Assembly (NCBI GenBank): GCA_031292555.1
Contig: JARLGV010000104.1
Location: 1 to 64,000, forward strand
DNA: 64,000 nucleotides
Reading direction: 5' to 3'
DNA from: Fimbriimonas sp.
GTDB lineage: Bacteria > Armatimonadota > Fimbriimonadia > Fimbriimonadales > Fimbriimonadaceae
In this document: positions 47,755-57,558 of the stretch, piece after piece
Numbering within the stretch: the stretch's first letter is position 1
Layout: every line of letters starts with the position of its first letter
Program-made: the position numbers and the translations under genes
Notes under the pieces: model-generated
Seen by the model: only the letters and a program-made list of their open reading frames with translations
What the model was told of the DNA's origin: nothing
Database searches by the model: none

Positions 47755-50154
47755 TTATAACGAGAGTGAATGCGTTTGGCCTTTCTTCAGATCAACTTCA
47801 ATTCGTGTAGAGCCGGTTCGAATAACAATACGCATATGCTTGTTGGCGTGTAGCGTCGCGCTGGTAACTCTCCCATCTGACCACACGATTCCTACTTCGA
47901 TGCCACCCCGCGCCTTCAGTCCGTGGACTGCGCCGTTCGACCACTCGGTAGGCAGGGCCGGCAGCAGGACTATCTCGTCGCCATGGCTCTGTAGAAGCAT
48001 TTCAGCTAAGCCGGAAGCAAAACCGAAGTTGCCGTCGATCTGGAAAGGTGGGTGAGCGTCGAAGAGGTTCGGGTAGACACCGCCGCCGCCGCTATATCCT
48101 GTTCGATGGCTGTGTACCGGTCGCAATGCATCCTTAACTAGCTTAATGGCATGGTCTCCGTCCCTTAGTCTCGCCCAAAGGTTAATCTTCCACGCCAGAC
48201 TCCAACCAGTACCCTCGTCGCCACGAATCTCCAAAGAGCGCTTTGCGGCCGCGAACAGGTCGGGAGTTTGCTCTTGGTTTATCTGGCGGCTCGGGAAGAG
48301 ACCGTAGAGGTGAGAAACATGGCGGTGGTGCTGCTCGGGGGCGAACTCGTCCCAATCGTCAAGCCATTCTTGGAGTTGTCCGTGCCGTCCCACTTGAAGG
48401 GGCGCCAATCTGGACCGTTTCTGTTCGAGGATCGAACGAAACTCCGGGTCGGTATCCAGCACTTTCGAAGCCTCGATACAGGCTTCGAACAGGTCTCGAA
48501 CGATCTCCATGTCCATTGTAGGGCCGGCACAGAGACCTTCGCCCGGGTGATGGGAATTCTCAGGTGACGCGGATGGACAAGTTACCAGCCAACCGCGTGA
48601 CGGATGCTCCACCAGTGCGTCCACGAAGAACATTGCCGCGCCCTTCATCAGCGGATAGTGCTCAGCGAGCTTGGCTTTGTCTCCATTGAAGAGGTAGTGC
48701 TGCCACAAGTGGGTCGATAGCCATGCGCCACCGGTCTGCCAGATTCCCCAGGCAGCGCCGTCGATCGGCGCGGCGCCGCGCCACTGGTCCGTATTGTGGT
48801 GGAGTACCCAGCCTCTTGCGCCGTAGTGCACATTTGCCGTTCGGCTGCCGGTAACCGATAGGTCACGTACGAGTTCGAATAGAGGCTCGTGGCATTCCGA
48901 GAGATTGCATGTCTCGACCGGCCAGTAGTTCATTTCGGTGTTGATGTTGGTCGTGTACTTGGATCCCCATGGCGGCGTCAGGCTGTCATTCCATAGGCCC
49001 TGCAGCGTCGCAGGCTTGCCCCCGGGCCGAGAGCAAGCGATCATCAGGTAACGGCCGTAGTTGAAGTAGAGAACCGGGAGCGATGGGTCCAATCCCTGTC
49101 GATAGTTGTCGATCCGTTCGTCCGTAGTACCAGAGCCGACTTGGTCGCCTATCCGCAAGCCGACTCTCCTGAAGAGGCGGCGGTAATCATCGACATGGCG
49201 CGCTCGTAGTTGCCGATAACCCCTCTTAGCGGCGTGGTCGAGGTTCGCTGCGACCACGGCATCTGGGTCGCCCGAAAGATCGTCGAACCGAACGAAGTTG
49301 GTGGCGATCGAAAGCATGACGACGACAGATCGGGCGCCCTCAACCGAGATCCGGTGTCCCGTCGAAGTTACTGAACCTTGATCGATCAGAAACCGGGCTT
49401 TCGCAACGAACTTAACGGACCCTGGGATCCCTTCGGACTCCGAACTCATGCCCTCCAAAGCCAACTCGTTCTTTGTTGCACTTGAAGTCGCCATTTGGGG
49501 GCTCTCGAACCTGGCGGTGAACGAGACCCCATCGGGAGACTCTGTGAAGAGCCGAAGGATAAGGACATGGTCCGGATAGCTGGCGAATGCCTCACGCGTG
49601 TGTCGAGTCCCGTTCCGAGTGTAGGCGACACGCTGGATTGCAGAATCCAGATCCAGTTCTCGTTCGTATCCGGAGACGGTCGAATCGTCGCTGGGAAAGT
49701 CAAGAATCAGGTCACCGACCGTCTGATACTGCAGTTGTCCCAACGGCTTGCTCATAAATTTGGTATTGGCAAGCTGTTGCGCCTCTTTGATTTTGCCCTC
49801 GAAGATAAGTCGGCGAATTTCAGGCAAGGCAGCGAGCGCTTCTGGGTTGTCGTAGTCGTGCGGTCCACCTGCCCACACCGTCGATTCGTTAAGCTGGATC
49901 CTCTCAGATCGGACGCCGCCGAAAAGCATGGCGCCGAGGCGGCCGTTTCCGATTGGCAGGGCTTCGGTCCATTCCTCGGCAGGCGTTCGATACCAAAGTC
50001 GAGCGTTATCGCGATCTCTTGTATCTTCGTTCACCGTGGTCTCCGCGCTTCCACCCGCAACTAGGCCCGCGGCGTTCGCGATCTGTTCAAGTGGGCCGGC
50101 GGCAAGCACGTTTAGGCCGGCAACCAATACTTGTCTTCGACTGGGTGAGTTCAT
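47755..50154 (-). CDS. Glycoside hydrolase family 95-like protein (alpha-L-fucosidase type), Tat-like signal
   Basis: 'LWYRTPAEEWTEALPIGNGRLGAMLFGGVRSERIQLNESTVWAGGPHDYDNPEALAALPEIRRLI'; 'NINTEMNYWPVETCNLSECHEPLFEL'; 'SRRQVLVAGLNVLAAG' N-terminus (start MNSPSRR). Confidence 0.93.
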   Translation of the reverse strand: MNSPSRRQVLVAGLNVLAAGPLEQIANAAGLVAGGSAETTVNEDTRDRDNARLWYRTPAEEWTEALPIGNGRLGAMLFGGVRSERIQLNESTVWAGGPHDYDNPEALAALPEIRRLIFEGKIKEAQQLANTKFMSKPLGQLQYQTVGDLILDFPSDDSTVSGYERELDLDSAIQRVAYTRNGTRHTREAFASYPDHVLILRLFTESPDGVSFTARFESPQMATSSATKNELALEGMSSESEGIPGSVKFVAKARFLIDQGSVTSTGHRISVEGARSVVVMLSIATNFVRFDDLSGDPDAVVAANLDHAAKRGYRQLRARHVDDYRRLFRRVGLRIGDQVGSGTTDERIDNYRQGLDPSLPVLYFNYGRYLMIACSRPGGKPATLQGLWNDSLTPPWGSKYTTNINTEMNYWPVETCNLSECHEPLFELVRDLSVTGSRTANVHYGARGWVLHHNTDQWRGAAPIDGAAWGIWQTGGAWLSTHLWQHYLFNGDKAKLAEHYPLMKGAAMFFVDALVEHPSRGWLVTCPSASPENSHHPGEGLCAGPTMDMEIVRDLFEACIEASKVLDTDPEFRSILEQKRSRLAPLQVGRHGQLQEWLDDWDEFAPEQHHRHVSHLYGLFPSRQINQEQTPDLFAAAKRSLEIRGDEGTGWSLAWKINLWARLRDGDHAIKLVKDALRPVHSHRTGYSGGGGVYPNLFDAHPPFQIDGNFGFASGLAEMLLQSHGDEIVLLPALPTEWSNGAVHGLKARGGIEVGIVWSDGRVTSATLHANKHMRIVIRTGSTRIEVDLKKGQTHSLSL

Positions 50155-50238
50155 TGGGTCCTCTTCACTTTTGGCACTTGCATTCCTTTCTCGCGTGATC
50201 AATTCGACCGACATGAGAATTGTCCCTTTAGGCGTCTC

Positions 50239-51906
50239 TTAGTTGCCTCGTGTGGGAGCAGTTAGCGGAGCGATTCCGAAATTACCCGCAACCGATATCT
50301 CGGTGGGCCCAGCGTACTTCGATGCCTTGGCTCCCTTCGATTCGACGAACGGTTGACCGTGAGTGTCGAGCTTTACTAGTTCCATCTTGGGTTTGCCCTT
50401 GGTGGGCCTCCAGAGATACCACTGAGCTTCCATCCATCCGACCTTCGCGGTTGGTCCTATTTCGAATTCTGGGGCAGCATGCAATTCGGATGCCCGGTGC
50501 GACCGATAGTCGGCGATCGAAGCATAGGGAGGGCGATTGACCTCGAACTGAATAGCTCCGAGCCCGATTAGCAGGATAACGCCGCCTGCGACGACAAGAG
50601 GAAGCTTCGCGAGTTTGGTTGGGAGGGATGGCTCGATATGCGGCAGCAATCCTTGAAGGACAACAAACGCGATCAGATACAGACTCCCCGATACGATAAA
50701 CGGCAAGGTGTAGGAACTCGTAAGCTGAACGCACCTCCCAACGAAGAGCTGCATCGCCGATACACCCACCATAGCAAAACCGTTGATCGCCCCAACCGCG
50801 AGCGCCATCGAAGATTGGGGCACGGTGTCTGAAATCGTGGTGAACAGATTGCAGCTCCAGCCCTGATGAGCGCCACAGGCGAGCGCGACCAAACCCACCG
50901 CCCAGTAGACGCATGGAATGCCGGAGATCGGGGGATGGTCAACGAGAAAGCCGACGCTCGCAACCGGAGCCACAAGGCAGGCGAACATCAGCATCGGCCC
51001 TTTTCGCGCTCTGTTCAGACTCCAACCGGCCTTGAGAAGCCTCGATGAAAGCCATCCGCCAAAGATCGAGCCGATATCGGCTACCACGTAAATCACGGGG
51101 ATGGAGAACGCCATAAACGTCGGAGTCACATGGAATTGGTCGACGAGGATCTTCGGCATCCACGCGAGATAGAACCAGATAGGTGCATCCGAGAGGGCCT
51201 TGGCAATCGCCAAACCATATACTTGGCGCATCGCAAAGAGCTGCGCGAAGCTAAGCGGCGGTTCGTCAGTTTGACCATCGCTACGAATGTAAGCAAGCTC
51301 CGAAGGCGACACCTTCGGGTGTTTCTCTGGCTGCCGATATGTGGGTAGCCAGAGGAACAGCCAGACCATTCCCAATGTCCCAGTGATCAAGAAGCAGGCT
51401 CGCCAGCCCAAAGCGCTGGAGGCTATCCAGACGCCGATCAGCGGTGCGAGGATAGCGCCCACGTTCGAGCCGGCATTAAAGATACCGATGCCGGTGGCCC
51501 GTTCGTGCCTCGGGAACCAGTCGGTCGTCGTCTTGACCGCACTCGGATACATGCCGGACTCACCAACGCCGAGTACAAATCGAACTCCCATGAAGGCGCC
51601 GATGCCGCGAACCAGGGCGTGGCAGACGGAAGCGATACTCCACACGACAAATGCGCCCGAGAGTCCTCGCCGGGTGCCCACGCGGTCGATGAATCGGCCC
51701 ACAAAGAGCATTGCGTACCCGTACGGCAAGATGAAACTTACGTTCAAGAGGGCGATGTCGGTCGGTCCCAGCTTCAGGTCGTCTTCAAAGAACGGCGTTA
51801 ACACGGAAAAGAGCTGCCGGTCGAGGTAGTTGACCGTCACGGCAAGGAAAATGAGGGCGCAGATCGTCCACCGGAAACCGGTGGTCGGGCGGTTTGGGAT
51901 AGTCAT
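50239..51906 (-). CDS. MFS transporter (anion:cation symporter/hexuronate-like) with C-terminal extension
   Basis: 'INYLDRQ'-like 'VNYLDRQLFSVLTPFFEDDLKLG', 'GESGMYPSAVKTTTDWFPRHERATGIGIFNAGSNVGAILAPL'. Confidence 0.9.
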   Translation of the reverse strand: MTIPNRPTTGFRWTICALIFLAVTVNYLDRQLFSVLTPFFEDDLKLGPTDIALLNVSFILPYGYAMLFVGRFIDRVGTRRGLSGAFVVWSIASVCHALVRGIGAFMGVRFVLGVGESGMYPSAVKTTTDWFPRHERATGIGIFNAGSNVGAILAPLIGVWIASSALGWRACFLITGTLGMVWLFLWLPTYRQPEKHPKVSPSELAYIRSDGQTDEPPLSFAQLFAMRQVYGLAIAKALSDAPIWFYLAWMPKILVDQFHVTPTFMAFSIPVIYVVADIGSIFGGWLSSRLLKAGWSLNRARKGPMLMFACLVAPVASVGFLVDHPPISGIPCVYWAVGLVALACGAHQGWSCNLFTTISDTVPQSSMALAVGAINGFAMVGVSAMQLFVGRCVQLTSSYTLPFIVSGSLYLIAFVVLQGLLPHIEPSLPTKLAKLPLVVAGGVILLIGLGAIQFEVNRPPYASIADYRSHRASELHAAPEFEIGPTAKVGWMEAQWYLWRPTKGKPKMELVKLDTHGQPFVESKGAKASKYAGPTEISVAGNFGIAPLTAPTRGN

Positions 51907-51909
51907 GAT

Positions 51910-52503
51910 CTAAGCGTCGACTTCGTTATCGACCGCATCGTCGAACAGTGCCGAAATCACGTGAGGATTCGTTGCCGATCCCGGAAATTCCTCGTCTGCT
52001 ACAAATCGCTTGATTTCGGTGAGTTCGTCCTGCCGTTTTTGCAGTAGCTGTTCGATCGAAAGATGTGCTTTCTCAAGTTCCTCGTGAGCTAGGCGCAAGT
52101 CCTGCTCGCGCTGCTGGACGAGTTGGCGTTCCTTTCGAAGCGCTTCGCCAAAGAGGATGATCACTGAACCCACTACCAGATAGAGCAGCAGATTGATCGA
52201 GTCTAGAATGTCTTGAACGACCAGTGAGAATCGCTGAGGAGTGAGGAAATAGGCGCCGATGAGGCCCGAGAAGAGAAGGGCGAAGATTCCTGGACCCTTG
52301 CCGCCTCGCCAGGTGCCGTAGCAAGTGCCGATGAGCATGAGCGAGTAACGCGACCGCTCCTCCATGAGCGAGTTCGCCATGAACTGGATCGATGCAATGA
52401 TAACGACGACAACCAGCGTCTCTAAATAGGGCGCTAGAGTCTTCCTGTCCATGCGAAAGTCGACAGCTGCAGCGCTATTGGTTTCCTCGGCGTCGGGGTT
52501 CAT
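51910..52503 (-). CDS. DUF4118-like membrane protein with C-terminal coiled coil
   Basis: Four TM segments 'LVVVVIIASIQFMANSL...GTWRGGKGPGIFALLFSGLIGAYFLTPQRFSLVVQDILDSINLLLYLVVGSVIILFGEALR' resembling KdpD-type DUF4118; no kinase domain. Confidence 0.78.
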   Translation of the reverse strand: MNPDAEETNSAAAVDFRMDRKTLAPYLETLVVVVIIASIQFMANSLMEERSRYSLMLIGTCYGTWRGGKGPGIFALLFSGLIGAYFLTPQRFSLVVQDILDSINLLLYLVVGSVIILFGEALRKERQLVQQREQDLRLAHEELEKAHLSIEQLLQKRQDELTEIKRFVADEEFPGSATNPHVISALFDDAVDNEVDA

Positions 52504-52538
52504 GCGGATAAACTGGTCGTTCTGGCGATTATGAATCC

Positions 52539-53138
52539 TTAAAATCGGATGCTGAAAACTATAGACGAATAAAGCGTTCGGTCTGTTTGTTGAGTTTGGT
52601 ATCTCTGCGAGATCGTGTTCAATACGCTGACCTTTGTCGTTACTCGGCGTTTCGGAACTTCAGGGACTCGCACTATCGGCGATGTCGCGACGTACCAGGC
52701 CAAGCGATATGCGTCATCTTTGGGCCCTTCGAGGAGGACTGATCGTGGCCACCTGTCATGCTTGCGAAGTCCGAGAACGATTGTTCGCGTAAGTGAATCG
52801 AGTTTGGGACGAATCGTCTGCGCGAGATCGGGAGCGTGCTTGAGTTTCGGCCGCCCTTTCCAGCGGTCGATAAAGGCATGCTGCGCTATCTTATTGGCCT
52901 CAATCTGGGCCTTTATGACCCGCACCGTCCAGTCCGTGTCTACGCCAGCCTGTGCCGCTATGTGAACAGCCGCAAAGATAACCGAGCGCTCGCGGATGCG
53001 GTCCTCGATAGGGGCGCCCGAATTGAACTTCGCCATGGCAACGGCCTCCGCGGTTTCCAGACGTTCGCGTAACGCAACGATGATTGGGTCGGACGGGTAT
53101 CGGCCAAGCACAACGGCGGCGACAAACGGGCTGATCAT
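52539..53138 (-). CDS. Gamma-class (AroQ-gamma, periplasmic-type) chorismate mutase
   Basis: 'RLETAEAVAMAKFNSGAPIEDRIRERSV...VIKAQIEANKIAQHAFIDRWKG...RPKLDSLTRTI' keeps R-x10-K, PIEDxxR, QIEANKxAQ and a distal Arg. Confidence 0.78.
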   Translation of the reverse strand: MISPFVAAVVLGRYPSDPIIVALRERLETAEAVAMAKFNSGAPIEDRIRERSVIFAAVHIAAQAGVDTDWTVRVIKAQIEANKIAQHAFIDRWKGRPKLKHAPDLAQTIRPKLDSLTRTIVLGLRKHDRWPRSVLLEGPKDDAYRLAWYVATSPIVRVPEVPKRRVTTKVSVLNTISQRYQTQQTDRTLYSSIVFSIRF

Positions 53139-53156
53139 CGATCGAAACCTCTCGAG

Positions 53157-54500
53157 TTACTTCTTAGGCATGGGGGTCGTGGTCTTACCGATTGCGGCGT
53201 TCAATTCATCCTCAGCCTTGCGAAAGGAGAGGAGAGCATTGATGTAGCCCGTGCGTGCATTCCGAACCGTCGACTCAGCATCGAGTACCGGGAGGATTCC
53301 GGTTGCTCCCTGCTCGTAGCCGACTTTAGCCATATCCAGCAATTTTACCGAGGGCTCGAGAATCTCTGCCCGGTAGGACTGAACCGCCTTGGCAGCGGTT
53401 GCCAGGTCTGCCCTGGCTTGGGAGACCTGCTGCATGACCATCGCTTCGTTTTGCCGCTCCTGAGCCGCTGCCTGAGTTCTTGCATGCTTTGCCGAGTTAA
53501 TCGTGTGGGAAATACTGCCGAACTCGAATAGCGGGAGGCTGATGGAGAACGTCCAGGCATCGACTTGCTGCCGGACCGATCGCTCGTAGAGCACGTTGAG
53601 GTCAGGCAATCGCGAGGCCTCAGCTTGCCGAACCGAGTAGTTGGCGGCATGCACTTGTTCGGTCGCCGCTCGCAGCAGGGGGCGATCCTGTCGCGCCCTT
53701 GCGGCTAGTTCTTCAACCCGGGGAATACTTGAAGTACTCGGCGCCACTAACGTTTCACCCAGTACATCGGCAAGCGTGACGCTATCTTCGGGGCGGCGCG
53801 CCAAAAGGGTGTTGAAGGCAAATTGGGCGGCTTGATGGGCGTTCTGGGCTGTCAACCTGGCTTGCCTGGCGTTGGCGACATCGATCGACGAACGGACGAC
53901 GTCTGCCTTGGGAGAGGTTCCGGCCTTCTCCTGCGCAACGGTCAGGTCGTATACCTTTTGCGTCTCAAGCAGGCTTTGGTCGGCGATTTTGGCTTGGGCT
54001 TCAGAAGCGGCCAGGCTCCAATAGGCGTCACGAACCTGCTGCTCCAGAGACAGTAGCGTCTCGCCCAACTCGTAGAAGGCTACTTTGTACGCTGCCCTGG
54101 CCCCTGCCGCCTGGTACCTGCGTTGACCGCTCGTGTCTAGGCTGCCACCTAAGTTTACGATCGTATCGATCGTATCCCCCGTAAGCGATGGGGCGTTGCT
54201 GGTCCCTTGTACCTGAGACGCGCCGATGGTAAGTGGGACCGGCACTCCCAGAGCCAGATACGTGGAGCGTGAGGCGGCAAGTCCCGCCAATCCTGCCGCG
54301 ATCTGAGGGTTATGGGAAATGGCTAGTTTCACTGCGTCTTCTGCGGTCATCGGAGATGGCCCGCCCGACTGAAGATCGTGTGATTCGGCAATTCCAGTCT
54401 GCGCAAGAAGCGCCAATGTCAGAAGGCAAATGTTCAGTTTGAGAGTGCCTGCCGCCGGGCGGTTGGTTCGATGGGCCACGTGGTGAGGATCCATAGGCAT
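53157..54500 (-). CDS. TolC-family outer membrane efflux protein
   Basis: 'MTAEDAVKLAISHNPQIAAGLAGLAASRS', repeated coiled-coil halves, 'GYINALLSFRKAEDELNAAIG'. Confidence 0.92.
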   Translation of the reverse strand: MPMDPHHVAHRTNRPAAGTLKLNICLLTLALLAQTGIAESHDLQSGGPSPMTAEDAVKLAISHNPQIAAGLAGLAASRSTYLALGVPVPLTIGASQVQGTSNAPSLTGDTIDTIVNLGGSLDTSGQRRYQAAGARAAYKVAFYELGETLLSLEQQVRDAYWSLAASEAQAKIADQSLLETQKVYDLTVAQEKAGTSPKADVVRSSIDVANARQARLTAQNAHQAAQFAFNTLLARRPEDSVTLADVLGETLVAPSTSSIPRVEELAARARQDRPLLRAATEQVHAANYSVRQAEASRLPDLNVLYERSVRQQVDAWTFSISLPLFEFGSISHTINSAKHARTQAAAQERQNEAMVMQQVSQARADLATAAKAVQSYRAEILEPSVKLLDMAKVGYEQGATGILPVLDAESTVRNARTGYINALLSFRKAEDELNAAIGKTTTPMPKK

Positions 54501-54501
54501 T

Positions 54502-57500
54502 TTAGCGAGCCCCCTTTGAATGGTGGCGAATCTGTCGTTGGCGAATCGTGCTGTAGAGGATCGGGCTAACTAGCAAGGTCAGAATGGTCGAGAAACCGAG
54601 CCCGCCGATAACGGCGATTGCGAGAGGCTGCTGCATCTCGGCGCCTGCACCAAGTCCCAGGGCGAGCGGAAAGAGCCCAAGCATTGCCGTAAGCGTCGTC
54701 ATGAGGATTGGACGTAGGCGTAAGTGACCTGCCTCGACGATTGCATCAGATAACGGAACGCCGTTGCGTTCCGCATGTTGAACCCTGTCCAAGAGCAGTA
54801 TTCCGTTCTTGACAACGACTCCAACCAGCATAATCGAACCCATGAACGACGACACATTGAGTGCTGTGCCCGTGCAATAGAGCGCCACAATGGCTCCGGC
54901 GAGCGAAAGAGGCATCAAAAGCATGATGACAGTCGGGCAGGTGAACGAGCCAAACTGAAATAGCATGACGACAAACACAAGGACCATTGCCACGGCGAGA
55001 ACCGAGATGAAGTTGTCGAACGTCGCGGTTTGGCTCTCGTAGAGCCCTCCAATGGTGGAAGACACTCCTGCCGGCATCGGCGTGTCCGCAAGCACTTTTT
55101 TCACTTTCGTGACCGCGCTACCCAAGTCAAGACCTTCGAGATTCATCGTTACGCCGATCATGCGACGCTGGTCTTCGCGAGTGCCCTCCGTTAAGCCGGG
55201 TTGCACGGTCATTTCAGCAAGGGACCCGAGAGGTACATCCGCCCCGGACGGAGTGTGGATCGGGATCAAACCGATGTGCTCTGGGTTGTTACGCATCTCC
55301 AAGGGGTAGCGGACCCGAACCGGAATCTGGCGATCACCCCGAATGATCTTCGTCGGGATATTTCCGAACATGGCGTCATCGGCTTGAGTGGCCACGTCAT
55401 CTGCGCTCATACCGACTCGTCCGGCTCGCACGGGATCGACTCGAAAACTTAGGACTGGTCCGTTAACTACCACGCCGGATTTGATGTCAACCAGCCCTTT
55501 GATCTTTCCCAGCTTGTCTGCCAGGTCCGAAGCCAGCTTCTCGAGTTGGGCTTGGTCTTCGCCGAAGAGCTTGATCTCGATGGGAGCCGGGTCGCCTGCC
55601 AAGTCTCCGATTAGGTCTTGGAGAACCTGCGAGAAGTCGATGTCAAGTCCTGGGGCGACCTCTTGAACGCGCTTGCGAACGTCTGAGATGACCTCTTCGA
55701 TCTTGCGCTTGCGGTTCTGCTTCAGCACGATCGCGTAGTCGCCTTTGTTCGGCTCAGTGATCGAGAACCCAAGTTCGGTGCCTGTCCTTCGAGAAAAGAC
55801 GTCAATTTCTGGCGTGTCTTTAAGTACCTTGTCGACCTTCACCAAGAGCCGATTGCTCTCCTCTAGGGTCGTGCCGGGGGGGGACAAGTAATCCAGAATG
55901 AACGCGCCTTCATCCATTGACGGCATAAAGCCGGTTGGCAACTTGGGACCTACCAGGACGATTGTGGCGATCGCAGCAATCGCGAGCACCAAGGACGACC
56001 ACGGTCGCCGGACCATCCACCTGAGTAAGCGCTCGTACGCTGTCAGGAAGCCGGAGAACAACCGCCCGTGCTCGTGCAGCTCTTTACGGTTCCGCAAAAA
56101 GGCCGCGCATAGACTCGGGCTAGCCATGAGCGCCAAACCGAGCGATACCATCAGAGCGATTGCGAGAGTGATTGCCAGAGCTGTAAAGAATGCGCCGGCG
56201 ACTCCCTGAAGCATGACCAACGGCAGAAATACGACGACCGTTGTAAGTGTCGAAGAGATCATCGGCGACGCGATCTCACGCGAAGCGCTTCGGACCGCCG
56301 CCGCAACCGAGTCGCCGACCGACATATGGCGGAACACGTTCTCGACCACGACGATCGCGTCGTCTATCACGAGTCCGATACCTACCGCCAAAGCGCCGAG
56401 AGTCATCAGGTTCAGCGTGAGGCCGGCGATCCGCATAATCAAGAAGGTGATCAGGACGGTCGCAGGAATGATTGCCGCAGTTACGACGGTCGCGCGAAGG
56501 TCGCCGAGGAACATCATAAGTACGACTACCGCAAGCACGGCGCCGATGAGCACCGCCTCCTCAACACTCTGAACCGCATCCTTTATGAGCGTCGATTGAT
56601 CGTAAAAAAGCCCGATATCGACGCCCTTGGGCAACGACGGCTTCATCTTACTTATCTCGGCCCGTACTGCCGAAACCATCGAAACGGTGTTCGCGCTAGG
56701 TTGCCGGATGATGTTGAGCAAGACCGATTCCGAGCCGTTAGCGGCGACGATCGTGCTTTTATCCTCGAAGCTGGGTTTGACCTTGGCAACTTGACTTAGG
56801 AGCACGGGCACTCCATTTTTCTGGGTAACGACAAGACTCCCCATCTGGTCTTCGTCGATTGTCTCGCCTGTCACGACCACCTGAAACCGTTGGTAACGGT
56901 AGTCCATCTTTCCAACAGACCGCACAACGTTTCCCTTTGAGATCGCTTGAGAGAGGTCCTCAAGCGAGAGATGGAGCGACTGAAGCCGCCCAACGTTCGC
57001 CTCGACTTCGTACTCTGGGACTTGGCCGCCCTGAATCACGACACGAGCTACACCTGGCACGCGAGACAAACGGGGTTTCAGGTTGTAAGTCGCCAAATCG
57101 TACAGTTCGCCTTGAGTGAGGTTCTTGGCGTTGAGAGTCAGTCCAAGGACCGGAAAGACGGTCGGGTTCATTCTCTCGATCTCGATCGAAGTGTCCGCTG
57201 GTAAGTCGGGACGGATCTGGTTGACGCGGGCGTTGACTAATTGCTCGGCGGTGTAAACGTCGGTTCCCCACGCGAAGTTGATCGATACTTCGGTGGATCC
57301 TCGTTCCGTGCGGGACTGAACGCGCTTGACCTCAGGTAGTGTGCTTACCGCTTCTTCGATCGGACGGGTGACTGACACTTCGAGATTCTTGACCGGCCGG
57401 TCGCCGGACTCCGCGATCACGATTACCCTTGGAAACGTAACATCGGGAAGGATTGAAACCGGAAACGCACTGTAGGCGACGACACCCATGGCGCACAGTA

Positions 57501-57558
57501 CGATCGTTACAAAAAGGATCGCCTTGATGTGCCGAGTGGCGAAGTCGGTTACGTTCAC
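54502..57558 (-). CDS. RND efflux transporter permease subunit
   Basis: 1018 aa; 'GVVAYSAFPVSILPDVTFPRVIV', TM4 'ALAVGIGLVIDDAIVVVENVFRH' with DD proton relay. Confidence 0.97.
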   Translation of the reverse strand: MNVTDFATRHIKAILFVTIVLCAMGVVAYSAFPVSILPDVTFPRVIVIAESGDRPVKNLEVSVTRPIEEAVSTLPEVKRVQSRTERGSTEVSINFAWGTDVYTAEQLVNARVNQIRPDLPADTSIEIERMNPTVFPVLGLTLNAKNLTQGELYDLATYNLKPRLSRVPGVARVVIQGGQVPEYEVEANVGRLQSLHLSLEDLSQAISKGNVVRSVGKMDYRYQRFQVVVTGETIDEDQMGSLVVTQKNGVPVLLSQVAKVKPSFEDKSTIVAANGSESVLLNIIRQPSANTVSMVSAVRAEISKMKPSLPKGVDIGLFYDQSTLIKDAVQSVEEAVLIGAVLAVVVLMMFLGDLRATVVTAAIIPATVLITFLIMRIAGLTLNLMTLGALAVGIGLVIDDAIVVVENVFRHMSVGDSVAAAVRSASREIASPMISSTLTTVVVFLPLVMLQGVAGAFFTALAITLAIALMVSLGLALMASPSLCAAFLRNRKELHEHGRLFSGFLTAYERLLRWMVRRPWSSLVLAIAAIATIVLVGPKLPTGFMPSMDEGAFILDYLSPPGTTLEESNRLLVKVDKVLKDTPEIDVFSRRTGTELGFSITEPNKGDYAIVLKQNRKRKIEEVISDVRKRVQEVAPGLDIDFSQVLQDLIGDLAGDPAPIEIKLFGEDQAQLEKLASDLADKLGKIKGLVDIKSGVVVNGPVLSFRVDPVRAGRVGMSADDVATQADDAMFGNIPTKIIRGDRQIPVRVRYPLEMRNNPEHIGLIPIHTPSGADVPLGSLAEMTVQPGLTEGTREDQRRMIGVTMNLEGLDLGSAVTKVKKVLADTPMPAGVSSTIGGLYESQTATFDNFISVLAVAMVLVFVVMLFQFGSFTCPTVIMLLMPLSLAGAIVALYCTGTALNVSSFMGSIMLVGVVVKNGILLLDRVQHAERNGVPLSDAIVEAGHLRLRPILMTTLTAMLGLFPLALGLGAGAEMQQPLAIAVIGGLGFSTILTLLVSPILYSTIRQRQIRHHSKGAR

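Noticed and set aside
47740-47760. ACGGTA...TACCGT inverted repeat after the GH95 gene
   Set aside because: Only a 6-bp stem without a T tract; too weak to call a terminator.
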